This document shows, piece after piece, positions 9,502 to 20,919 of a DNA stretch of 64,000 nucleotides. The translations under genes and the position numbers were made by a program. Where the stretch lies: positions 124,001 through 188,000 of the forward strand of contig JAIXMR010000017.1 of the NCBI GenBank assembly GCA_025677835.1. Reading direction: 5' to 3'. Below the pieces are notes generated by a model. The model saw only the letters and a list, made by a program, of their open reading frames with translations. It was not told where the DNA came from and did no database searches. Each line of letters opens with the position of its first letter. Positions within the stretch are counted from its first letter, which is position 1. The stretch is from Sporodiniella umbellata (lineage: Eukaryota > Mucoromycota > Mucoromycetes > Mucorales > Rhizopodaceae).

Positions 9502-11775
9502 TTACTATAAAAAGCGCCTTAAAAAGCTCTATTCTTAAGAGACTATTTTATTAGGGCGATCCACCAATCTTACTTTGAAAAGTGCGGGTTTCTTAGTAAA
9601 ACCATTACCGACAATGTTGTCTAGATCTGGATAAATTTTTTCTCCTGTAGGTGTGTTTAAAGGCTCAATAGTAGATGCAGCAAGAATTCTGGTGATCAGA
9701 TAAAAAAACTGAATTTCGACCTATGTGGATTTGTATTAGTTACAGGTTCAGCTATGTATATATATATATATATATATATATGGGCATATGAGCCACTTAC
9801 AAAATGAATACCAAGACACTTGCGTCTTCCCCATCCAAATGAAAAATTACGACGTGAATCGATGTTTCCTGAAGACGAAGCAAAAACTGACCTGGAATCG
9901 TCAAGGAAGCGTTCAGGAAAGAATTTGTCAGGGTTTTCGTAAATCTTTGTATTCCAGTGTAACGGATCAGAGCTTACAAAGATTAAGGTTTCTTTGGGAA
10001 AAACATAATCTTTATAGGCAACTATAAAAAAAGGTTTAGGAACCATTTATCATATATACATATGTATATGTATCAATAATAAAGCTTGATCGCTCTTACC
10101 ATCCTGGGAGACTCTGTGTGGAAGGTTCAGGTCTGCTGGTGAACGAAAACGTAGAAGCTCTTTATGAACCGCCAAAAAATAAGGAAACATTTCTCTTTCT
10201 TCAAATGTCGGCTGTCGACCATGGTTTTGCACAAAGGCATCGATTTCATCACACATCTTTTTTTGTGTGTCCGGGTGGTGAGAAAGGATAGCCAAGCACC
10301 ACAAGATTTCAGCCATTACAGTATCTGTTCCAGCAACCATAACCTCCGCTTTTTGTTCAAAGAATGACAATAAATAAATGGACAAATAAAAGAGCACTTA
10401 CCTGCTAGAGCTTCCACTTCGTTTTTTTGTAGCTGATGGCTCTCTAGATTAGCATACAAGTCATTAATCATACAAGTTTTTCCATGTTCCTGTGCTAGCT
10501 GTATGTATTTTTTTATATAGACGTGAGTGTTGCTTTCAAAAAAATTTTCCATTTTTCTTTTTCTTCCAAGTAATGTAGCTAGAAAAGACATTTTTGGAAA
10601 CAGATATGCCAAGTCATAGGCTGGATTAGTAAGGTCTACAGTAGTATATAACTGTTGCAAAAGAAATTTGCACTCAGGATCATCAACACTATTATAGGGA
10701 GACATTCCAAATACAACAGACATCAAAGCATTTACAACTGCGATGAAAGCGTAGTTTTCGGCAAATAAACCAGTGTCGCTTTGCATTCTGTCTCTCATAT
10801 AGTCTGCTGACTGTTGAGATGTGCGCTCTATTCTTTCTGACATTTTTTGGATTGACTCCAAAGAAAATGTCCGGGTCACAGCTTTTCGAGATAAACTCAG
10901 CTTTTTGCTATAGTCCGTAGCAATTATACCGCTTATTTGAAAAGACATTTGTGAGAATCATGGTAATAGACTAAATATATGCGCGTGTGTATGTATATTC
11001 TTATATGTACCTTTCTCCAGGTGCTGAAATCTCTGAGAGCGTTAAGTGAGGCCTTCCAGAAGTAGACAATCCTTGTACCTCGAGCAAGTCGTGCGCCATT
11101 TCAAGGTCTTGTATAAAAACCCAGCTTTGCATTCCTGCTTTTATCTTGTAGACAGGTCCTAGTTCTTTATGCCAATTAAAAACACGCAAGCCTGGGTTGC
11201 CTTTGAGATATAAGATATGACCTTAAAAAAAAAAAAAGCTAGCCTGTCAATACGAAACAAGCAAACAAAAAAAAAAAAAAAGAAAAACGATAGATAGTCT
11301 AGCCATTGAAAGTTTGATTTTACCCAGCAAAAACTTGGCGCCTTTGGGCGATGGGATTTCTTTCCCAGCTACTGATTTCTGTATCAACAGCCTGTCAAAA
11401 ATTACTTTGGCAACGAAGCTAAACAGCAAAGCTAACACTAATGTACTCAAAGCAGCCTTTGGATTCTCTAAAAATCTTTCTTCTTTTAGTAAAAGACTAT
11501 AGCGGTTCATGATGTGTAAATATTTTATAAGGACAAATATAATGTATGAAAAAAAAAAAAACAGAAAGAAGTAGGTCTACTCTTATAATTTATTTGTCTG
11601 AAAATTATCTATTCATAGGTCAGAAGGCGATGTATAAAAAAGCAGTTCATAAAACCATGCCGAATTAAAGATGACAACTTTTTTTTATTAAAACAAGCTA
11701 CAAAAAAAAAGCTTATTGATGCTTTAAAAATCATACTTTTGTACCCCTAAAGCCTTTTGTATGATATAATTTAAA
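9502..11775 (-). repeat. Right arm of 2.27-kb inverted repeat (P450 copy 2)
   Basis: Reverse-complement partner of 5293-7561, holding the intact P450 gene and its upstream module. The outer end fades at about 11768-11775, where the left copy continues into different sequence. Confidence 0.9.
9535..11510 (-). CDS. Cytochrome P450 monooxygenase, intact copy, 527 aa
   Basis: Six exons close in phase and total 1584 nt. Residues about 15-45 form the N-terminal membrane anchor (LSTLVLALLFSFVAK), followed by the polar IPSPKGAKFLLGH entry. The I-helix motif is AGTDT, the K-helix ExxR is ELLR, the PERF-type motif is FFPERFLDD, and the heme-binding loop is FSFGWGRRKCLG with the cysteine ligand. This predicts an ER-bound class II P450 that needs a reductase. 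The substrate is unknown. The sequence style resembles the P450 families expanded in Mucorales, but I cannot assign a CYP number. The start ATG at 11510 lies about 20 bp downstream of a TATA-like 'tataaaatat'. The gene converges on the spacer with its broken twin. Confidence 0.9.
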
Positions 11776-12125
11776 ACCGAAATAGCCAAACTTACACAGT
11801 AGTTAGTATAGAACTGTTATTTATTAACATATTTGGGCTGAGAAAATATAATATCTACTAAAGAAATTTTTAGAGATTTTCTCTATTGGTCTTTTCATCG
11901 TTTACAAGTTCTTTACAGTATTGACTCAGCTTCCTATTTTCAAAAAAAAAAAAAAAAAAAAAAAAACAAAAAAAAAGAAAGAAAGTAAGATTCCATATGT
12001 TCGCTTTATGGCTGAACGAATAGTCACTCAAGTTAATGAAAAGACTTTGGTAAAAAAAAGGTTTAGATGTAATAAAAGACGAAGATTGTAATAAGGAATA
12101 AAAATTCATAAGAGTTTTTTTTTTT
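11570..12125 (+). repeat. Module plus tail flanking the right P450 copy
   Basis: The module at about 11570-11772 lies directly upstream of the right P450 (minus strand). The tail to about 12125 matches 4976-5292 in the same + orientation and contains an A24-type run near 11943-11966. Confidence 0.75.
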
Positions 12126-12954
12126 TTTGTAAGATGTAAAATTTGTATCAACTTAAATAGGCATATATACCTTCAGTTATACCAAGAAAAAAGATTATTG
12201 CTAAACCAAAAGCTGTATGTTTAACAGTCATTTACACAATTGAGCTGCTGATTTACTATAGAAAGAGAATGCATATTCTGATATGAACGAGGTCATTATT
12301 TTTGGATTTGCCCTTCAATGTCAATCTAGTTGAAAGAGAGAATGAGTATGAGGGATAAAAATCCAAAGTGTATTTGCGGCTGTGAATTGTACTATCTTGT
12401 GTGGATTATAGAACATTGTTAACTGAAGGACAGGCTTTTCTTTTTGTTGGTCAATATCCTTAAAGCTTACCTGAAATAGCCATACAATATATTGTCTTGT
12501 TATTACTTATACATATATAAGTACATGCAGGATGAATAAGTACTACAAAAAAAGAAAACACTGTAGTAGAAAACAAATAAATAGTAGCTTGACATTAACT
12601 TGCTTATACTTTATTATGATACATAATGATACACGTCAGAAATATCTATCAAAATAAAAACAAAGCCAAAATACCAAATATGGAAAGCCAATTGTATTCT
12701 TTGACTTTCTTAAAAAGAAAAAAGAAAACAATACTTTTATTTGTGTAGAAATACTTTTCTTTAAAAGGATATCAAAGAAAGAAAAAACAATGAGCGCGCT
12801 ATGTATAAACTGGGGGATTTGTATGTGTTCACTATGTGTTAATAACTCAAGGATGTTCTTTTTTCTTTTTTTTTTCTTTCTTTTTTTGTTTTTTGTTTTA
12901 TACATAAAAAAAAAAAAAGAAAAAAAAAGCATACATTTTTGTTTCTTTTTTATT
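12126..12954. other. Intergenic, AT-rich
   Basis: No gene recognised. Overlapping poly-Lys and poly-Phe frames are homopolymer artefacts. The T- and A-runs at about 12859-12930 probably belong to the promoter of the next gene. Confidence 0.5.
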
Positions 12955-13920
12955 ATGGCTGAAAACAATTTATTTCAATTTGCTCAAGTTATTACTGATT
13001 TACCTGTTCATTCAACATCCCATCTGCCTCATTCCGAAAAGTCTGTCGAGTATTATTCAAGGTACCCGCACGTTCGAAAAGTAAGCAAGAACAAGGGTTG
13101 GGCAATGAATAATCTTATATATATATCTATCTATGTACAAAAATATGAGTATAGAACGCATGTATTGTATGTAACAAGTGCTTTACCTGTTCAAAGGTAT
13201 ATATATAAAAAAAAAAAAAAGAAGTGATAGTAAATAAATGTATAGATTTATGGCATTGATTGTGCCTGTCCAGAATTGCAACCCAGAAGAGGCAAAAATC
13301 TACCCCAAGGCACTTTAGATAGCCGAGCCAAAAAGCTTCATAAAGACGACCCGGATTATGAATTCTCCATTCGATGGCTTGAGGAGAATGCACATGTGAT
13401 GTACAGGGGACTGAATGGTGTGACAGGATTAGACCAATGGACCGAAGTATCTCTGTGTAAGGCTCATTCGAGTACCCTCTATCGAGCCAAGAAGCGATAT
13501 GAACGACCACCGGACGGTACAATGATTCGCACCACACAATCGACCAAACGGCCAAGGTCAACAACACCCGTCCCGCGCGCAAGTCAATCGATGGATGGAC
13601 GGTACAGGGCTGATTGGCTTCCTCCTCCATTTCAAACTACGGTTGAGACCGTCTCTCTTTGCTCAAAGCATGAGAACACTGCTTATTTCTTCCGAAACTT
13701 GGCCATTACGGACAATTTCACCTTTCGAGATCTTTTGAATGAAATTGATATGACGGGCACTCCACCTGCGGGTAAACGTATCGTCATATCGGATCAAGAA
13801 AAGCTCTATCCATTGGATCAGCCTATACGATCTGTGATCAAAAGACCTCGCTCGTCACATATAGAGCTGTTTCTTTCGGTTGCTGATAAACCTTCTATTG
13901 ACTGGAATCGCTTCTCCTAA
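12955..13920 (+). CDS. Unknown protein with a compact cysteine-rich knuckle, 280 aa
   Basis: Three exons, 12955-13080, 13155-13196 and 13246-13920, join in phase 0. The 14-codon middle exon encodes NACIVCNKCFTCSK, and exon 3 opens IYGIDCACPELQPRRGK. Together these give cysteines at about residues 45, 48, 51, 54, 62 and 64 (C-x2-C-x2-C-x2-C-x7-C-x-C), which looks like a metal-binding knuckle. A basic, Pro-rich centre (RAKKRYERPPDG, TKRPRSTTPVPRAS) suggests a nuclear protein. The C-terminal half (about 165-280) looks globular. No family is recognised. A DNA- or RNA-associated role is only a guess from the basic and cysteine-rich composition. Confidence 0.75.
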
Positions 13921-14160
13921 TAGGCCTTGCCCTTTTTCTCTAGACTCAAAGTTAGACATTTGCATTCAACACACGTATACATCCATCTTTATCCGATGTT
14001 TGTTTTCATTGCGAGCTATAGTAAGACTTGCCTCTATCCCTGCACCGTTACTTAAAAAAGGCTTGCTAATATATAAAAGGCAAACTCATAACAAACCTCT
14101 CACTAATAAATATGAAATCATTCCTCCCCTCCTTTTTGTTTTATTTGTCTTTATTTTACC

Positions 14161-14399
14161 ATGGATAAAGAAAAGAAGCAAAACCAACCTACGTTCTGGA
14201 ACCCTCGTCCAACAACAGTGACCGTAACTAACCAGCAAACGTTTTCCAGACCAAGGTAAGTCCCAAGGCTATGTCTATTGGATCCTCATGACCTAATAGG
14301 CCTTACGACTACTCGGACGTTGCTTGGAATAAAAACTTGGATTTTTGGTATCAACGAGAGCCAATGGTTGAGTACCACTACACGTTCAAGAAAGAATAA
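14161..14399 (+). CDS. Spliced micro-gene, 64-aa protein of unknown function
   Basis: Exons 14161-14255 and 14300-14399 are separated by a 44-bp intron with a GTAAGT donor, a CTAAT branch-like site and a TAG acceptor, joining in phase 2. The product begins MDKEKKQNQPTFWNPRPT and ends EYHYTFKKE. It is rich in aromatic residues (WNKNLDFWYQREP) and has no signal peptide. Neither exon alone exceeds about 100 nt, so length filters would miss it. Support is the perfect splice signals and a continuous frame; there is no homology that I can name. Confidence 0.6.
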
Positions 14400-14891
14400 A
14401 AGAAAAAGAAACAGTATTCTACGCGCACACAAAAATTATGAGTCAAAAAAATAAAAAGAAAATAAACGGTTGCCTTTGTTTGAATGTCAGTCCACTTTGT
14501 ACGTATAAAAGAGCATCCTCACTTTATTCTTCTTTCTCCCTTCTTCTTCAACAGCTTGAAACCCATTCAACAAAAGACACACACAGGATCCGATGTCTCT
14601 TCCTTTTCCCTCCTTTCTACCCTGATAACAGCTTATAAATCAACTCCATTTTTTTTTTTTTTTTTTTTTTTTGTGTTTATTGATTTCCCGAATGAAAAGA
14701 AACAGGCCATTTTTAAAGTTCCTTGTTAAGTTTTATCCGGAAAATCCGACCTTTATCCACTTACTATAAAATTAAATAAAAAAGCAACTTTCTTTTTTTT
14801 TTTTTTTTTTTTTTTTTCTTGTTTTTCTGTTTTTGTTTTTTCTTTTTATCAGATTCATTTTTAAAACAACAGCAATAACAATAACAACGCG
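14400..14891. other. Promoter region of the Rcf2 gene, T-tract rich
   Basis: Two long T runs (about 14649-14672 and 14791-14817) precede the gene. No coding sequence recognised. Confidence 0.5.
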
Positions 14892-15638
14892 ATGCCTTCT
14901 ATCACCTTAACACCCGAACAAGAACAAAGAAGACAGAACCTCTTTTTCTCAAGTGGTTTGAAGGGTGCTGTCATTGGTCTTGGTATTGGTGCCTTGGCTA
15001 CTTCTATTGTTATGAAACGATCTCCTGAATTTAGAGCTTTGAGTCGCCCTGTACAATCCATCATGTTGGCTGGAGGTAACTAGATATATATATATATATA
15101 TACGAAATTTCACTCATCGAAATAAAAGGTGGTACTGCTGGTTTCTTGTTTGCTACGGATTCTGCTGTTACTGAATTTGAAAACAGAGAAATGGGTTACA
15201 CTGACGAGGATATGATTCAATCTTTATTAAAACATAAAGAAGATGAAGCACCATTATCTAGCTTTGATCAGTCGTTGCAATACTTGGATAAGAACCGTTG
15301 GTCTTTCATTGGTAAAGTATATATACGTCCATAAAAAAGGCAGGTTGTCTTACTTTTTTTTTTAAGGTATGTCTTGGGCTGTTTCAATGGTAGGCGCCTT
15401 TGGCTATAGTTTCTCCAACAGATTCTTGACAACACAACAAAAAGTAGTCCAAGCTCGTATGTATGCTCAAGCAGTCACCATTGCTGTCCTGATGGCCTCT
15501 GCTGGTATCTCCATCTATGTTGGCGATGAAGGCAAGCCACACAAGGAGTTGCCTGATCCTCAATTGAGAGCCGTTCTTGAACTTCCTTATTCCAAGTCCC
15601 CTAAACCTGATATGATGAACACCTCTTCTTCTGCTTAA
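14892..15638 (+). CDS. RCF2: Rcf2-like HIG1-domain protein, cytochrome c oxidase/supercomplex factor, 212 aa
   Basis: Exons 14892-15075, 15129-15311 and 15367-15638 join with both introns in phase 1. The N-terminal half has a glycine-rich membrane hairpin (LKGAVIGLGIGALATSIV). The C-terminal half has a HIG1-type pair of membrane segments with the connecting QKVVQARMYAQ motif, the hallmark of Rcf-type HIG1 proteins. Yeast Rcf2 sits in the mitochondrial inner membrane, associates with complex IV and the III-IV supercomplex, and tunes oxidase activity. The length matches Rcf2 (about 220 aa) rather than the shorter Rcf1. Intron 1 contains a (TA)n stretch. Confidence 0.85.
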
Positions 15639-18037
15639 AAAGGTCTCTTTTTTTTTTTTTTGGACACCTCCTACATCCATCTTTATATATACTTTACATA
15701 GATCTTTATGTAGCTTTTTTTTTCTTATTGATTTTTCATTAATTTTTCCAACATCTTTGTTCATTTTTCTCTATCTATTTTTTTTTTTTTTTTTTTTCAT
15801 GTAATAAACTTGTAAATACAGAAAAAAAAAAAAAAAGGGAAAGACTACGTCATCTTCAAAAAGTAGAAAGCCAGGGCATGTTGAATATAAAATATAGATA
15901 ATTATTGCAAAAGCTTTCTTTTTTAGGCACATTTTTCTAAATGCAGTGCATCTCTCGCTCCCAGTTTTATTACTGTTATTATCATTTGTGGCAATAGAAG
16001 ACCACGTTTCGTTTTATTGCATAGAAAGCGTTCTTTTTGAAGGATAACTTGCAATTTTCTACCGAAAGCCACGTTTTTTGAACAGGTTGTACAAAACGTT
16101 CAAGGTACAGTGACTCTGGGATACCCCACCAATTCTTTAGACGGTCCAGTCAACGCAACAGAACATTCTCTATAAAGTATCTAAACCACAGTTCTTTTGA
16201 ACTCAACAAACAAGCCATAAACTACTCGGATTTTAATTTCTTTGGAGCTGTTGACTTCTTTTTTTTGACTGCGCTTTCATCAACTTTTATTCTCTTTACT
16301 GTTTGTTATGTTTGAAGCATGATTTTATCTTTAGGAGAAATGTTTATAAATTTATGGATTTAGTCTTGTATTCTTTTTTCTTATTTTTTGATAATAATAT
16401 CTATTATCAGCCCAGCCATGCTAGTTTGAGAAACTACATTACCTTTTTTTAACGGTTGTTTCTAAAGTATTATATATATATATATATATATTTTGAAATC
16501 AGTTGGATAATATAAATGTAGATAGTGTTTGGATAGTACCTTATTAGATGTCTAGATGTATTTTAAAACGTTTCTCTAGAGAAAACAAAGTGTACCTTTG
16601 GTTGTGGCAACAGTGAAAAATAAAAAGCTTAAAGCGTACAATTGATTTTTGTATAGTCCGTAATAAAGCATGAACCTACCAGGTTAGTTTCTATTAAATG
16701 AAAGATCACAAAAGATTATCATCCTCTTTGTTTTCTCTTAGCCATCACGATAGGCTGTTGTTGGAATCTTTTGATACCAAATCTTCAAATATATATTCAA
16801 ACCAAAAAAGAGGAAAGAGAGCGAACAGGTCGCCACTTGTAATAGAAAAGTTGTATGCATAATCCGTTTTATCTGATTCTATGTTACACCACTCTGTCCT
16901 CTCTTTTTTTAAGGGGGTTACCAAGCTTTCCTTAAGCGACATTGACTGTTCACAACGTAAATGACCCTCAAGCCATGAGGCGAATTTTAGTCATTCAGAA
17001 GCTACCCAAAAAAAAAAAAAAAAAAAAAAAACGGACTGGGGCCCTCTGAATATCAATACACCGATGGATAGTAAACTGATGTTAAAGCCAAACCCCCCCC
17101 TTTTTTTTTGCCGCCTTTTTGGATCACCTATAAGATCTGTTAGAATGGCCTACTGTTTTAAATGAACAGGCCATTCGACATTATAGACCAGCTGTTTCTT
17201 ATTTCTATAGCCGTCATTGAGATGAATCAAAACATGTACAACGCCATCGAATTCAGCCAGAAACAAGAACCACAACACTCTTTTTTAAGGGATCACCAAA
17301 TGCTAAAACCAGGTAAAGCCTCCTTCATAGATTAGAAGGATCTGTTTTTAGTTAGATTCCCCTCCCACTGATAACCCAACACGAAAACAAAAAGTCTGTT
17401 TCTTCTGATTGTTATTACTAGATTGTTTTTGTTACAGAAAAGGAAAACAAAGCGTGGTTGTTTAGGGCAGAGTCAATAAAAGACAGTAGAAAGAGAAACA
17501 CCCATTGGATCTGGCGCACCGCACATTGAAACTGGAGACACTGCATATAATTTTTCTACTAAAAAAGGTTTTAAACTTTAGATCCTAACCTAAAAAACCT
17601 GTTTCAAGCATTAAAAATGTTACCATGAAAGAATTGTAATTGTGGTCAGCAAAGATGCAGGTACTACGATTGTTTTGAAACTCCTATATAAAAAAAAACT
17701 GAAAAGTCTAGACACTGAGCTTGTCAGTTTATTTATGACGTTGCCTAGTTTATGGCACACGATGACGACGATTAAAAAAGTAGGTTACAATAAAAACAAA
17801 AACACGGTACAAATGCCTAGAGCTAATAAAACACGCCTATGTGAATCCATACAAAAAAAAAAGTGAATCTCAACTTTACTATGGTTATAAACTACTTTTG
17901 TAAAGTGCTTGGACTTGGGCTTGGAAAAAAAAAAAAAAGAGGGGAAAAGTACCAAGAGTTGAATATCCGCATTTGAAACGCATTCTTTTTTTTTTTTTTT
18001 TTTTTTTTTTTGGCACTATTCTTTTCAAGACTTTGCA
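15639..18037. other. 2.4-kb intergenic region without a recognised gene
   Basis: Contains A/T homopolymers (15780-15797, 17007-17031, 17984-18011), a (TA)n run near 16471-16491 and a C8T9 junction at about 17092-17109. A short ORF at 17222 (about 37 codons) and several small frames have no supporting features. Confidence 0.5.
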
Positions 18038-18816
18038 ATGAACATATTTCGACTTGTAGCTGATTTGATGCATTTGGCATCTATTTTCATTTTATTGCTA
18101 AAGATAAAGAAAACAAAGACATGTGTTGGTAGGTGTTTTGTCTGTTGGTTGTTTTATCTAATAGGCGGTTGTTTTAGGGATATCATTAAAAAGCCAGTTA
18201 CTTTATGTTGCTGTTTTTATCACTCGCTATTTGAATCTACTTGACTTCATCTCCTTTTACAACACGCTTATGAAGTTGTTCTTCATTGGCTCTTCACTTT
18301 ATATTGTTTATCTGATGCTTGTTCGCTACAAGGCCACGTACGATCTTAATCTAGACACTTTTAGAATTGAATATCTCGCGGTTCCTTCTTTACTTTTGGC
18401 ACTTGCTTCTACTGCTAACTACAGCGTGGTTGAGGTAATTTTTTTTTTTTTTTTTTTGTGGACTGATGTTGGTGTTAGGTTTTATGGACCTTTTCAATCT
18501 GGTTGGAATCAGTCGCGATTCTTCCTCAACTTTTTATGCTTCAAAAGACCGGTGAAGCAGAAACAATCACCACACATTATTTATTTGCTTTGGGTGCTTA
18601 TAGAGGTCTTTATATTTTGAACTGGATCTATCGATATAGCCAGAACGAACACATCGAATGGGTGTCTTGTGTAGCTGGCTTGTTACAGACTGCTCTCTAT
18701 AGCGATTTCTTTTATATTTATTACAACAAGTAAGTTCTAATAGTTGAAAGCAAAACATAACTCTATTGTCTTATTTTAGGGTGTTGAAGGGACAAAAGTT
18801 TGAGCTACCAAAGTAA
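18038..18816 (+). CDS. ERD2: ER lumen protein-retaining receptor (KDEL/HDEL receptor), 211 aa
   Basis: Four exons, 18038-18128, 18178-18434, 18479-18729 and 18780-18816, total 636 nt and end at TAA, giving 211 aa against the usual 212-219. The sequence follows the family throughout: N-terminal [16 protein letters not shown], then [31 protein letters not shown] and [19 protein letters not shown], and the [13 protein letters not shown] end. The seven-membrane-segment receptor cycles between Golgi and ER and retrieves soluble ER proteins with K/HDEL tails. It lies immediately upstream of the PKA regulatory subunit gene (157 bp) on the same strand. Confidence 0.95.
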
Positions 18817-18973
18817 GTGAGAAAAAGATATTTATTGAATCATCCGTTGAACTTTTCTTATTACATTCTAGAATGGTTTAAATTCGGATATTTCTTATAT
18901 ATATGTGTATATATGTGTGTGTGTGCGTTTTTTTTTTTTTTTTTTTTTTTTTTGGTTCTTTTTCACTTTACAT

Positions 18974-20085
18974 ATGTCGAATAAAGACACCTTTTTAAAA
19001 GAGTACGAGCGTTTGATTAAGGAATTGACTCTACAGATAAAAGCAGAAGAACCGGAGAATGTAGTACAATTTTGCTTAGATTTCTTTCAGTCTTTTCCCC
19101 CTAAAGGTAATCAACCCTTGGCTCGATAAATGTTTATATGCAATGACTAGAAAATACTACGATTCATCCCAACGAGCATTGTTCCCAAACATCTGATGCT
19201 TTCTTTACATCCATTGAATGCAAAGAAACCATATCGCTTCCCTACAAAGTCACACGACGTATCTCAGTCAGTGCAGAATCGATCCAACCCAAAAGGCCCA
19301 GAGGAGTACAGAAAATACCCAAATCAGAACATGAGAAGCAAATGATTGAAAAGTCACTCCAGTCACATTTTCTCTTCAAGAACATCGAAGAAGGGCAACG
19401 TCAACAGGCCATTGAGATGATGAAGTCTCGCTCGTTTAGTGAAGGAGAATGCGTGATTGAACAAGGCACAGAAGGCGACTTTTTCTATATAGTGTCTTTG
19501 GGCACCCTCGACTGTTTTGTAGACAAAGTGTGTGTGGAACAGTACGAACGTGGCGGCAGCTTTGGAGAGCTGGCTTTGATGTACAACGCTCCGAGAGCAG
19601 CTAGTCTGATTGGGACATCGTATGGGGAGCTCTGGGCTTTGGACCGCCTTTCGTTTCGATGGATGATGATGGAAAGCAACCAGACCAAACGTAGCCTGCA
19701 TACCTCGTTTTTACAACAAGTGCCTCTTCTACAAGACCTGAGTCTATCAGAGATCCACAGGATTGCTGATGCTTTAGAAACCCGCCATTACGACAGAGGA
19801 GATAAAGTGATCACTGCAGGTGAGGTGGGCGATTGCTTTTATATCATTGAAGAAGGTTCGGCAAGCTGTCATTCAAAATCCAAAAAAGTCAATCAGCTTT
19901 TTGAAGGTCATTATTTTGGAGAACTCGCGTTAATTCATGATAAACCTAGAGCAGTGACCGTTATTGCCGAGGGTCCTTTGAAATGTGTTGCACTGACTAA
20001 ATTAGCTTTCATCCGATTGTTAGGACCCCTGATGAAGAGTAATACACAACCTAACTATAGTTCTCTGGAAGACACGAGGGTTTAA
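18974..20085 (+). CDS. pkaR: cAMP-dependent protein kinase regulatory subunit, 355 aa
   Basis: Exons 18974-19106 and 19151-20085 join in phase 1. Residues 1-45 form the RIIa-type dimerisation/docking helix pair (EYERLIKELTLQIKAEEPEN). The inhibitor site is RRISVS, a phosphorylatable type II pseudosubstrate. Two cyclic-nucleotide domains follow, with intact phosphate-binding cassettes FGELALMYNAPRAA and FGELALIHDKPRAV, so both should bind cAMP. The protein holds the catalytic subunit inactive until cAMP rises. Mucorales carry several pkaR paralogues linked to dimorphism; which one this is cannot be told here. Confidence 0.95.
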
Positions 20086-20182
20086 CAACAGGAACTTTTA
20101 TATATAAAAAAAAAAAACACACTCTTTTATTACAAAAAGGAAACACAAGATTTATATTAAAAAAAATCACATTACAAAAAGT

Positions 20183-20719
20183 CTAGTTGATACTTGCGTT
20201 CTGTTGAATGTTATTGACATTCTTGGTAGAACTCAAGATGCCACCGCCAAGAAGGTTATCAAGCTATGTTCATTATTATTGTTAGTCTCTATGTCTTTCT
20301 ATCTCTGTCCATCGACTTACAGAGATAAGGGAGCCGCCCTTATTCGAAGCACTGTTGCCTGCACCTCCAGCATTCTGGTTAATAACCTTGTCTCCAGAGT
20401 CACCACAGATATCACAATCATCCTTAGGCTTAGGCTTAGGCTTGTGAGTCTTGGGCTTGGGCTTGTGAGTCTTGGGCTTGTGGGTTTTGGGTTTAGGCTT
20501 GTGGGTTTTGGGTTTAGGCTTGTGGGTCTTGGGTTTAGGCTTGTGAGTCTTGGGTTTAGGCTTGTGAGTCTTGGGTTTAGGCTTGTGGGTTTTTGGAACA
20601 GGATGAGGATGCTTGGTATGAGGTTTAGGGTGGTCAATGTCACAACCACAACCCTCGATGGGAACAGCAGCTACAAAGGTAGCAAGAGAGAGAATAGCAA
20701 GAACAGATGCGATTTTCAT
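20183..20719 (-). CDS. Secreted KPKPKTH-repeat protein, 159 aa
   Basis: Exon 1 is 20321-20719 and exon 2 is 20183-20263, with a 57-bp intron in phase 0. The signal peptide MKIASVLAILSLATFVAA is followed by a CGCD motif, a His/Pro segment, then about eight tandem copies of a Lys-Pro-Lys-Thr-His heptad (one unit shortened), a DDCDICGD motif, and a short Gly/Asn-rich tail ending NNIQQNASIN. The four cysteines flank the repeat in two CxC/CxxC pairs. A basic, extended, Pro-rich secreted repeat fits a wall-associated protein; the His/Cys content could also bind metal. No family is known to me. It is convergent with pkaR and divergent from the aldehyde dehydrogenase (200-bp shared upstream). Confidence 0.8.
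20435..20600. repeat. 21-bp coding minisatellite (KPKPKTH unit)
   Basis: Tandem units of about 21 bp such as 'gtgggtcttgggtttaggct' on the + strand, with one 15-bp-type short unit. The units vary at synonymous sites, so the array is not completely homogenised. Confidence 0.85.
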
Positions 20720-20919
20720 AATGAAGGAACGGGAAGAATAGTTTGATAGCTTTCTATTTTACTCTAATTCATGGCAGTCTTTTATACTCTTTAAAACAAG
20801 GAGCTAATCTTTTTCTAAACACAAAAAGCTTTTTTTCAGTAGGACAAAGGAGATGGTGGGATCGTACTACAAAGGGGTTGTCTATTTTTCTATTTTTTAT
20901 TCTTATTTTTATTTTTAAC

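Noticed and set aside
12636..12968. Overlapping long frames rich in Phe/Lys on both strands
   Set aside because: They exist only because of poly-T and poly-A tracts.
16745..16942. Minus-strand 65-codon frame
   Set aside because: No splice partners, motifs or start context; expected by chance in 2.4 kb of AT-rich sequence.
20435..20600. Short regular repeats considered as a CRISPR array
   Set aside because: Units are contiguous and in frame with no unique spacers; it is a coding minisatellite in a eukaryote.
20204..20746. 180-codon + strand frame with LVGFGF repeats
   Set aside because: Antisense of the KPKPKTH repeat gene; the minus frame has the signal peptide and splice sites.
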